9,341 nucleotides of DNA from an uncultured Spirochaetaceae bacterium (GTDB lineage Bacteria; Spirochaetota; Spirochaetia; SZUA-6; Bin103), in the NCBI GenBank assembly GCA_913043885.1, contig CAJWOB010000070.1:1-9341 (forward strand). The letters run 5' to 3'. The translations under genes were made by a program, and so were the position numbers. The notes under the pieces are model-generated. The model saw nothing but the letters and a program-made list of their open reading frames with translations, was not told where the DNA came from and did not search any database. Every line of letters starts with the position of its first letter. The stretch's first letter is position 1. This document shows positions 1 through 5,955 of this stretch, in pieces.

Positions 1-1080
1 GAGGGGCACGATGGTGAACGCGGCGAACACCAGCACCAGCACATCGCTGAGGTCCATCGACGACTTCAGCAGGTAGACGGGGGTGGCCGCGAGGGCTGCG
101 AGAGCCACCACCTTCAACCAACCGAGCAACGGGAAGGTTCGTGTAAACGGCACCCCCACAGAGATGGAGATGTACCGGCAGTAGAGGGCCACGGTGGGAA
201 CGAAGGCCAATGCGGTCCCCAGGGCGGGCCCCACAAAGCCCAGGGTGAGGGCCAGGGGCACGCTGATCACCAGGTTGGACAAGAGAGTGAAAACCGCCGC
301 CCGCAGCAGCAGGTTGGACTGACCGGTGGCCAGGATCACCGCGCCAAATGGCGCCACCCGCGCCATGGTGACGAGCATGTAGAGGGCGAAGACCGGAGCC
401 GCGGCCACGTAGTCCGCGGTGAAGGCGAGACGAATGAACTCCTCAGCGCCCACGATGAAGATCATGGAGATCGGGACCACGATGAGCGAGGTCTTCAGGG
501 CGGCCGTTCGCCACAGCTCGATGACGTCTCCTCCAGCGCCAGCGCGGACGAGCGTCACGAATCGGGCCATGTAGACGTGCCCCACGGTGTAGGCGATCGC
601 GGTCACCGGGAGCTGCCAGGCCCCCACCCGGTACTCGGCGAAGGCCGTGGCGGCCATCAGGAAGAGGATCAGGTAGCGGTCCACCGCCGCGTTGAGGGTA
701 TTGACGATGTCGGTGAGCCCCAGGGGGAAGGCGAAGGCGAGCATCTCGCCCACACCCACATCGGCCTGGCCCCGGGCGCAGCCGCGGTAGAGGCCCGCCG
801 TGACGAGGATCATGTAGACGGCCTCGAAGAGCCCGAACACCGTCAGTCCCATCGCCATGTGTTCGACGCCGCCCCCGAGCGCCGCCGGGAGCAGCGTGCC
901 GGTGGCCATGCCAATGGCGCGGAAGACCCCAAATGTCGCCGCGGCCCGGGGCCTCTCCTCGGCGATGAGCAGGTTGGGGAAGACCCTGGCCGCCACGTCC
1001 AGCACCGGGAAGAGCACCAGGTACTTCAGGTAGTGGAGCTCCACCGCGTCGCCCGCGCCGTCCACTACCGCAGCGGCCAT
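1..1080 (-). CDS. Polysaccharide flippase-like multi-spanning membrane protein, partial and probably N-terminally truncated
   Basis: A minus-strand frame stays open from the left edge of the window to an ATG at 1080, giving 360 residues with no stop, so the C-terminus lies outside. The translation is a chain of hydrophobic helices separated by short basic loops, with stretches such as LILFLMAATAFAEYRVGAWQ and VLDVAARVFPNLLIA that resemble the middle and C-terminal half of Wzx/MATE-like O-antigen and polysaccharide exporters, which flip lipid-linked glycans across the inner membrane. These families normally start with about 100 residues of membrane helices before the point where recognisable similarity begins here (around 1040). 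The first residues from the ATG (MAAAVVDGAGDAVELH) are not membrane-like, so the N-terminal helices seem to be missing. The predicted start abuts and overlaps the divergent methylase gene. The membrane-transporter call is firm. The flippase family assignment is by pattern, and the truncation is an inference. Confidence 0.7.
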   Translation of the reverse strand, partial: MAAAVVDGAGDAVELHYLKYLVLFPVLDVAARVFPNLLIAEERPRAAATFGVFRAIGMATGTLLPAALGGGVEHMAMGLTVFGLFEAVYMILVTAGLYRGCARGQADVGVGEMLAFAFPLGLTDIVNTLNAAVDRYLILFLMAATAFAEYRVGAWQLPVTAIAYTVGHVYMARFVTLVRAGAGGDVIELWRTAALKTSLIVVPISMIFIVGAEEFIRLAFTADYVAAAPVFALYMLVTMARVAPFGAVILATGQSNLLLRAAVFTLLSNLVISVPLALTLGFVGPALGTALAFVPTVALYCRYISISVGVPFTRTFPLLGWLKVVALAALAATPVYLLKSSMDLSDVLVLVFAAFTIVPL

Positions 1081-1689
1081 GTGGCCGTGGTTCTGGAGCA
1101 CGTCCACGACGACGGCAATATCGCCGCGGTGATGCGGAGCGCAGAGGCGTTCGGCTTCGGAAGGCTGCACCTGGTGCCGGCGCCCGAAAGTCCGCAAGGG
1201 CGGGCCGCCGGCCGGCGGGCTGGCCGTGCCTCCGCCCGGGTCACCCAGGGTGCTGACAAGTGGCTGGAGGTCGATTCTTGGCCCGACATCGGCAGTTGCC
1301 TGACCGCGCTGCGTGGCGAAGGCTACGCAATCTGGGTCACCGCCCTCGGTCCGCGGCGGGCGGAGCTGTCGGCCGCGGCCGGCCGAGCCGGAGCGCCGCT
1401 GCCGGCAGTCGCCATCGTGCTGGGCGGCGAGCGGGATGGGGTCAGCGCCTCAGCGCTGGCGCTGGCCGACCTCAGCGTGCAGTTGCCGATGCGCGGCCTG
1501 GCCCAGAGCTTCAACGTCAGCGTCGCCGCCGCCCTGGCGATGCAGGAGCTGAGCCGCCACCGGCCCCCACGCTATGGCCGCCGCCACCGGCGTGTGCTCA
1601 CGGCCGCGTACTATGCGCGCTCGGTTCCCGGCGCCGAGGCGATTCTGCGTCAACGCGCGCAACACGGCGCGGGTGGGGAAGCACTTTGA
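1033..1689 (+). CDS. TrmH/SpoU-family RNA 2'-O-ribose methyltransferase
   Basis: This SPOUT-class methylase transfers a methyl group from S-adenosylmethionine to a ribose 2'-OH of tRNA or rRNA. All three family motifs are present: motif 1 NIAAVMRSAEAFG (Asn29 and the catalytic-type Arg35 when counted from GTG 1033), motif 2 VLGGERDGVS with its glutamate, and motif 3 LPMRGLAQSFNVSVAAALA, which forms the trefoil-knot cofactor site with the conserved Ser and Asn. The layout matches E. coli TrmH (tRNA Gm18 methylase), including the C-terminal helix after the knot. Starting at GTG 1033 gives 218 residues and retains the N-terminal basic helix (RVARAVHYRSGH), close to the usual family length. GTG 1081 is the alternative but removes that helix. 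Neither has a strong Shine-Dalgarno. The frame stays open far upstream, but that part is antisense to the membrane protein. The family is near certain; the exact RNA target (tRNA Gm18 or another site) is not. Confidence 0.88.
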   Translation: MELHRVARAVHYRSGHVAVVLEHVHDDGNIAAVMRSAEAFGFGRLHLVPAPESPQGRAAGRRAGRASARVTQGADKWLEVDSWPDIGSCLTALRGEGYAIWVTALGPRRAELSAAAGRAGAPLPAVAIVLGGERDGVSASALALADLSVQLPMRGLAQSFNVSVAAALAMQELSRHRPPRYGRRHRRVLTAAYYARSVPGAEAILRQRAQHGAGGEAL

Positions 1690-1732
1690 CATCGCATCGA
1701 CACCGCCCGTACTGTGCGCCGGTTCTGCGGCC

Positions 1733-2926
1733 ATGATCATCGAACCAAAGGTTAGGGGTTTCATCTGCATGACCGCGCATCCCGACGGCTGCGCGGCCAA
1801 CGTCGACGAACAGATCGCCACGATGCGGCAGCGGGGTGGGTTCGCTGGCCCCAAGCGGGCGCTGGTGGTCGGTGCCTCCACCGGCTACGGGCTCGCGTCC
1901 CGCATCGCCGCCACCTTCGGCGCCCAAGCCGACACCGTCGGCGTGTTCTTCGAGCGACCCGGCAGCGCCAAGCGCACCGCATCCGCCGGCTGGTACAACA
2001 GCGCAGCCTTCGAACGCCGCGCTGCGGAGGCCGGCCGCGGCGCCTGGAGCGTCAACGGCGACGGCTTCTCCACGGAGGTAAAGGAGGAGACCATCGCCCT
2101 GATCCGCGAGCACCTGGGCAGCATCGACCTACTGGTCTACAGCCTGGCGGCGCCGCGCCGTACCGACCCCGTCACCGGGGAGACCTACAGCAGCGTGCTC
2201 AAGCCCGTCGGTGCGCCGTTCAGCGGGCCCACCATCAACCCGCGCAGCGGGTCCATGAGCGAGGTGGCCGTGGACGCCGCCAGCGACGAGGAGATCGCCG
2301 GCACCGTCGCCGTCATGGGCGGCGACGACTGGCGCCTGTGGACCGAGACGCTCGCAGCGGCCGGGGTGCTGGCCGACGGGCTGGTAAACGTCGCCTATTC
2401 CTACGTCGGTCCCAGCTACACCCAGGACATCTACCGCAACGGCACCATCGGCAAGGCCAAGGAGCATCTCGAGGCCACCGCCAAGCAGCTCGACGGCACC
2501 GCCGGCGGGCGAGCGTACGTCGCGGTGAACAAGGCGGTGGTTACCCAGGCCAGCGCCGCTATCCCCGTCCTGCCGCTCTACATCATGCTGCTGTTCAAGG
2601 TGATGAAGGAGCAGGGCACGCACGAGGGTTGCGCCGAACAGATGCACCGGTTGTTCGCCGAACGGCTGTATGCCGACGGCGGCGCAATCGTGGACGAGGA
2701 GGGCCGTCCCCGGGTCGACGACCTCGAGATGGCGGACCAGGTGCAACAGGAGGTAGCGAAGCGATGGGAGTCGGTAGACGAAGCGTCCGTACGACAAATC
2801 GCGGACTTCGACGGTTATGGCGCCGAGTTTCTGCGCCTGTTCGGATTCGGACTGGACGGCGTGGACTACGCGAAAGAGGCGGAACCCGACCTGGCGATTC
2901 CCTCCCTGTCCGAGGCGGCGTCATGA
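1733..2926 (+). CDS. fabV: FabV, NADH-dependent trans-2-enoyl-ACP reductase
   Basis: FabV carries out the last step of each fatty acid elongation cycle, reducing trans-2-enoyl-ACP with NADH in the cytosol. It is the large enoyl reductase type, generally insensitive to triclosan, unlike FabI. From ATG 1733 the protein has 397 residues, the usual FabV size, and starts with the typical MIIEPKVRGFICMTAHP. Visible motifs are the Rossmann nucleotide loop GASTGYG (residues 47-53), a glutamate in FFERPG (Glu74) placed to bind the adenosine ribose and favour NADH, the substrate-domain signature around SLAAPRRTDP, and the catalytic Tyr-x8-Lys (Tyr234, Lys243). The frame is open for 53 codons before 1733, but these overlap the methylase gene in another frame and lack similarity. 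No clear Shine-Dalgarno precedes the ATG. It lies 43 bases after the methylase and its stop overlaps the next start, suggesting one transcript. Confidence 0.96.
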   Translation: MIIEPKVRGFICMTAHPDGCAANVDEQIATMRQRGGFAGPKRALVVGASTGYGLASRIAATFGAQADTVGVFFERPGSAKRTASAGWYNSAAFERRAAEAGRGAWSVNGDGFSTEVKEETIALIREHLGSIDLLVYSLAAPRRTDPVTGETYSSVLKPVGAPFSGPTINPRSGSMSEVAVDAASDEEIAGTVAVMGGDDWRLWTETLAAAGVLADGLVNVAYSYVGPSYTQDIYRNGTIGKAKEHLEATAKQLDGTAGGRAYVAVNKAVVTQASAAIPVLPLYIMLLFKVMKEQGTHEGCAEQMHRLFAERLYADGGAIVDEEGRPRVDDLEMADQVQQEVAKRWESVDEASVRQIADFDGYGAEFLRLFGFGLDGVDYAKEAEPDLAIPSLSEAAS

Positions 2927-3729
2927 GGGGCCGCGTCATGAGCGCCGGCCCGCGCCGCCGGCTGGCGTGGGCGCTGGTGGGGCCGTTCGCCCTTCTGGCC
3001 ACCGGCTGCCTGCAGTATCACTCCACCATTCACGTCAACCGCGACGGCACCGGAACCGTGGAGCAGGAGCTGATCTTCGGCCACATGTTGGTGAGCATGC
3101 TCGGCAGCGAGTTCATGCCTACCGACGAGCAGCAGCTGGCACAGGACGCGGAGAAGATGGGCCGTGGCGTGCGCCTGATCGACGTGGAGCCCATCACAGA
3201 CGAGCGCGGCCAGGGCCACCGGGCGACCTACGCCTTCGACGACGTCAACCAACTGAACATCAACCAGAATCCCTCGGCGAACGTGCCGCAACCGGATAGC
3301 GGCGAGGCGGTAGTGGAGAACGTGCGGTTCGAGCTGCGCCGGGGCTCGCCGGCGGTGTTGACCGTATGGCTGCCAGTGCCTGACGAGGACGACTTCGGTG
3401 CCCGCGGTGGAGGTGGTGACGGCGCCGCCGCGTCCGGCCAGGCACCCGAAGGTGAGATGCTGGAGCTGGCGCGTCAGCTGTACGCGGAGATGAGCATGAG
3501 CATGGCCATCGAGGTAGATGGTCGCATCCTGAGCTCCACCGCCACCCACGTGGATGGCTCGCGGGTGACCGTAATGGAGCTGGACTTCGCCCGGGTGGTG
3601 GACGACGAGGAGCAATTCATGGAGCTCATCAGCAGCAACCCGAATACCGTCGCCGCTACCACCGCCGCCCTTGCCGACATGGACGGAATTCGCGTCGAGC
3701 TGCAGCCGAGCATCGAGATACGGTTCTAG
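2923..3729 (+). CDS. Uncharacterised lipoprotein with LATGC lipobox
   Basis: A protein of 268 residues with a basic N-terminus (RRR), a short hydrophobic stretch and a lipobox LATG|C at Cys29, so a diacylglycerol-anchored envelope lipoprotein is predicted. Right after the cysteine comes a pattern YHSTIHVNRDGTGTVEQELIF, a beta hairpin with a DGTG turn that recalls LppM-like or other beta-sandwich lipoproteins; this is only a resemblance. A glycine/alanine-rich linker (about residues 158-176) separates two parts, and the second half contains helix-forming acidic and methionine-rich sequence. I do not recognise a function. The ATG at 2923 overlaps the fabV stop as ATGA and has GAGG 7 bases upstream. 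ATG 2938 is an equally good start, with AGGGG 7 bases upstream, and would put the cysteine at position 24. The overlap implies translational coupling to fabV. Residue +2 is Leu, not Asp, so sorting to the outer membrane is likely under the E. coli Lol rule. Confidence 0.82.
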   Translation: MRGRVMSAGPRRRLAWALVGPFALLATGCLQYHSTIHVNRDGTGTVEQELIFGHMLVSMLGSEFMPTDEQQLAQDAEKMGRGVRLIDVEPITDERGQGHRATYAFDDVNQLNINQNPSANVPQPDSGEAVVENVRFELRRGSPAVLTVWLPVPDEDDFGARGGGGDGAAASGQAPEGEMLELARQLYAEMSMSMAIEVDGRILSSTATHVDGSRVTVMELDFARVVDDEEQFMELISSNPNTVAATTAALADMDGIRVELQPSIEIRF

Positions 3730-3761
3730 GGCGCGCGCCGACAGCCAACGCGCGCGCTACA

Positions 3762-3797
3762 CCGGCCACCATCGCCCGGGCAGGCGACGGTCACCGG
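3762..3797. terminator. GC-rich hairpin between convergent genes, possible bidirectional terminator
   Basis: A 15-base inverted repeat (left arm 3762-3776, right arm 3783-3797) pairs at 12 of 15 positions around a 6-base loop. It follows the lipoprotein stop by about 30 bases and includes the stop codon of the convergent PsiE-like gene. A second GC-alternating inverted repeat (GCGCGCG at 3731-3737 against CGCGCGC at 3749-3755) lies just upstream. Neither is followed by a clear T-run on either strand, so intrinsic termination is uncertain. The position between converging transcripts is what supports the call. Confidence 0.4.
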
Positions 3798-4213
3798 CCG
3801 CTCCGCTTGATCAAGAAGTAGCCGCCGGTGAGCGCCAGCAGCGAACCGGCACCATCCTCGCCTGAGTCGAACAGCACCACTTTCCGCGCCAGTGCCATGA
3901 TCGCCACCAACAGCACCACCTCGACGCGGATGGTGTCCTCGATCAGGTAGACCTTGATGGTCTCGATGAGCTCGACACCGATGAGGATGAGAAAGAAGAA
4001 CCCGAACAGGTGGAGCAGCTGTCCGCTGTCCAGCAGCAGGGCGGGTGCCGCAGCCATGGAGCGGCCGATGTCGATCGCCAGCGCGACGGTACCGGCGATG
4101 ACCATGAGCCCGACCAGGGCGACCACGATCCAGCGCTCGAACAGATGAAGGCCGCGGAGCACCGCTCCGCGCTCCTCAGCCTGGCGATCGGGACGTTTCG
4201 TGGTGTCTTTCAA
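3791..4213 (-). CDS. PsiE-like (phosphate-starvation-inducible E family) inner membrane protein
   Basis: A 140-residue protein with four hydrophobic segments: WIVVALVGLMVIAGTVALAI, LLHLFGFFFLILIGVELIET, VEVVLLVAIMALARKVVLF and SLLALTGGYFLI. The central stretch with GVELIETIKVYL followed by RVEVVLLVAIMALARKV is the signature of the PsiE family, small inner-membrane proteins named for an E. coli gene induced by phosphate starvation; the biochemical role is unknown. The start used is a TTG at 4213 that overlaps the TGA stop of the upstream gene by four bases (TTGA), pointing to translational coupling. A competing start is GTG 4162, which has AGGAG 9 bases upstream and gives 123 residues beginning just before the first membrane segment. 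No pho box is visible directly upstream because that region is coding. The family call is good; a role with the upstream oxidoreductase is unproven. Confidence 0.85.
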   Translation of the reverse strand: MKDTTKRPDRQAEERGAVLRGLHLFERWIVVALVGLMVIAGTVALAIDIGRSMAAAPALLLDSGQLLHLFGFFFLILIGVELIETIKVYLIEDTIRVEVVLLVAIMALARKVVLFDSGEDGAGSLLALTGGYFLIKRSGR

Positions 4214-5847
4214 GCCTCGTCACTATAGCCGTCGCTGTGCTCGCAGGGCATGTCGACGATGACCACCTGCACGCCAGCGCCGTCGAGCGCCGCATCCAGC
4301 GCAGCCGGCAGGCCGGCCACGTCCACGGTGTGCGCAGCTCGTGCCCCGCAGGCAGTTGCCACCTGGGCGATCGCCAGCGCCGGGTGGGGCTGGCCGCCGG
4401 TGGTAACCGCACCGTGGTTGTCCAGCACCACCAACGTTACCCGCGCCTGCTGAGCGACCGCGTTGCACAGCGCCGGTAGCGCAGTGTGAAAGAAGCTCGA
4501 GTCGCCGAACATCGCCACCGCCGGGTGGCCGGCAGACGCCATGCCGGCGGCCACCGCCACCGCGGAGCCCAGGGCGAACTTGGCGTCCAGCCGTTCCGCC
4601 TGTCCGGCCAGGCAGCCCGGGTCGGCCACCAGCCACGGACGGGGCGACCTTGGCGCGAGCGCCTGCTCCACCGCGTCCATCGCCTCGTCGAAGGGGCAGT
4701 CCTGGCAATAGCTGCGCCGCTGCGGCCGCTCCGCGGCCTCGCCTGCTGCGGCGAACGGACGGCCGATCGCTACCCCGTTGCCGTCGCCGCCACCATCGTC
4801 GCCGGCGAACCTCCCCAGTGCGTCGCAGATCTGCCAGCGATACAGCTCCCCGACCGCCTCCACGTGACCGGTGAGCTTGCCGCATATGGTGGTCGCCAGC
4901 CCGGCACGGTGGGCGGCCGCCGCGGCGCGCTGCTCGACAAATGGCTCGGTCTCCTCGAGCACCAGCACGCGCCGATGCCGGGCCAGGAAGGCGGTCATCA
5001 CCCGCTCCGGCGCCGGGAAGAGTGTGGCGAGCTGGAGGATCTCCACGCCCTGCGGTGCGACATCGGCCAGCTTGGTAGCGCACACCCCCACCGCGATGAC
5101 GCCCAGCGGCTCGCTACCCGCGTCCGCGACGGTCGGGTTGAGGGCGGGACTATCGCTCCACGCTCCGGCAAGCGCAAGCCGCCGGTGCAGGTCGCGGTGC
5201 TTCTCCACCGCGTTGCCCGGGTAGGGGAAGTAGCGGAGCCGCTCGCGCAGAGGGTCGCTGACCGGCACGTTCCACTGCCCCGGAGGTGCCAGCTCAGCGG
5301 GCGCTGGCAGTTGCTCGTAGCTGCGGGTGATGCGCAGGACGACCGGCAGCCCGCTCTCCTCGCTAGCCGCGAACGCTGCGCCCATCAGCTCCACCCCTTG
5401 CCGGGCGTCACGCGGCTCCAACATTGGCAGCTCGAGTAGGTCAGCGAGCATGCGGCTGTCCTGGTCGTTTTGCGACCCGTAGGCACCTGGATCGTCCCCC
5501 AGCAGGATGACCAGACCGGCCGGCAACGGAGTGAGATTGACGGTCATGAGCGTGTCCACCATCACGTTCATGCCAACGCTCTTGGTGCAGACCAGGGCGC
5601 GACGCCCGGCCAGGGAGAAGCCGACCGCCACCTCGAGGGCCACCCTTTCGTTAGTCGACCACTCGAGGTGCGGCGCGGGGGCGGGCCTCAGCTGGGCTCG
5701 CTGCGAGAACAGGCAACGCAGTGTCGCCGCGCTCGGGGAACCTGGATAACTCGTTGCGCAGCCTATACCTGCGTCGATAGCCGCCCATCCCAGCGCGGCG
5801 CCGGCGGTAGCACCCACGGGCTGGAGTGTGTACCAGCCAGCGCCCAC
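4210..5847 (-). CDS. Indolepyruvate:ferredoxin oxidoreductase alpha-subunit-like protein, lacking the ferredoxin domain
   Basis: The protein resembles IorA, the ThDP-binding subunit that oxidatively decarboxylates aryl 2-oxoacids to acyl-CoA with ferredoxin as acceptor. Residues below are counted from GTG 5847 (545 residues). The pyrimidine-binding half has ATSYPGSPS (31-39), the cofactor-activating glutamate in EWSTNER (Glu67) and the highly typical DPGAYGSQNDQDSR. A transketolase-C-like middle domain follows (about 240-350). The pyrophosphate half has CQDCPFDEA (381-389), GDSSFFHTALPALCNAV (from 448), LDN (475-477) and TTGGQPHP. IorA usually ends with two 4Fe-4S CxxCxxC motifs; here the protein stops soon after VIVDMPCEHSDG and none is present. 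No iorB is adjacent. A TTG at 5952 is also in frame but lies 3 bases from the divergent aceE start, so a start at GTG 5847 or TTG 5850 is preferred; no strong ribosome binding site supports either. The fold is sure. Substrate and electron acceptor are not. Confidence 0.85.
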   Translation of the reverse strand: MGAGWYTLQPVGATAGAALGWAAIDAGIGCATSYPGSPSAATLRCLFSQRAQLRPAPAPHLEWSTNERVALEVAVGFSLAGRRALVCTKSVGMNVMVDTLMTVNLTPLPAGLVILLGDDPGAYGSQNDQDSRMLADLLELPMLEPRDARQGVELMGAAFAASEESGLPVVLRITRSYEQLPAPAELAPPGQWNVPVSDPLRERLRYFPYPGNAVEKHRDLHRRLALAGAWSDSPALNPTVADAGSEPLGVIAVGVCATKLADVAPQGVEILQLATLFPAPERVMTAFLARHRRVLVLEETEPFVEQRAAAAAHRAGLATTICGKLTGHVEAVGELYRWQICDALGRFAGDDGGGDGNGVAIGRPFAAAGEAAERPQRRSYCQDCPFDEAMDAVEQALAPRSPRPWLVADPGCLAGQAERLDAKFALGSAVAVAAGMASAGHPAVAMFGDSSFFHTALPALCNAVAQQARVTLVVLDNHGAVTTGGQPHPALAIAQVATACGARAAHTVDVAGLPAALDAALDGAGVQVVIVDMPCEHSDGYSDEA

Positions 5848-5872
5848 CAAGCCAGGGGCTGGAGCCGCGCTC

Positions 5873-5901
5873 TTGCAGCCGCTCGGCGGGACGCTGATAA
5901 T
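5873..5901 (+). promoter_or_regulatory. Candidate sigma-70-type promoter for aceEF
   Basis: In the gap between the divergent genes, TTGCAG (5873-5878, three of six consensus bases) and GATAAT (5896-5901, five of six) are separated by exactly 17 bases. Transcription would begin near 5908, leaving a leader of about 48 bases before aceE. It is the only AT-rich hexamer in an otherwise GC-rich stretch. I see no PdhR-like operator palindrome next to it. Confidence 0.5.
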
Positions 5902-5940
5902 GTCTGTCGGCCCGCCGCCCGTCGCGACTCCGTTCGCGTG

Positions 5941-5945
5941 AGGAG
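5941..5945 (+). promoter_or_regulatory. Shine-Dalgarno site that fixes the aceE start
   Basis: AGGAG lies 10 bases upstream of ATG 5956. It decides the start, since the reading frame is open for another 162 codons upstream where it is antisense to the IorA-like gene. Confidence 0.8.
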
Positions 5946-5955
5946 CTCCCAACTA

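Noticed and set aside
577..1032. Plus-strand open frame upstream of the methylase that would make a 370-residue protein from ATG 577
   Set aside because: This part is antisense to the membrane protein, rich in His/Arg/Glu/Gly as expected from a reversed hydrophobic gene, and has no resemblance to TrmH N-termini.
2129..2797. 222-codon minus-strand open frame inside fabV
   Set aside because: It lies wholly opposite conserved FabV sequence and shows only valine/glycine/histidine-rich composition typical of reverse-strand shadows.
4701..4712. CQDC in the IorA-like protein as a possible iron-sulfur ligand set
   Set aside because: This cysteine pair is part of the conserved segment at the start of the pyrophosphate domain in IorA proteins and does not form the CxxCxxC pattern needed for a 4Fe-4S cluster.
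4486..5439. 317-codon plus-strand open frame inside the IorA-like gene
   Set aside because: Composition is that of a GC-rich antisense frame (Arg/His/Leu-rich) and the opposite strand has well-preserved ThDP motifs.
5470..5955. Open frame extending aceE upstream by 162 codons
   Set aside because: It is antisense to the IorA-like gene, which has clear family motifs, and the AGGAG at 5941 fixes the aceE start at 5956.
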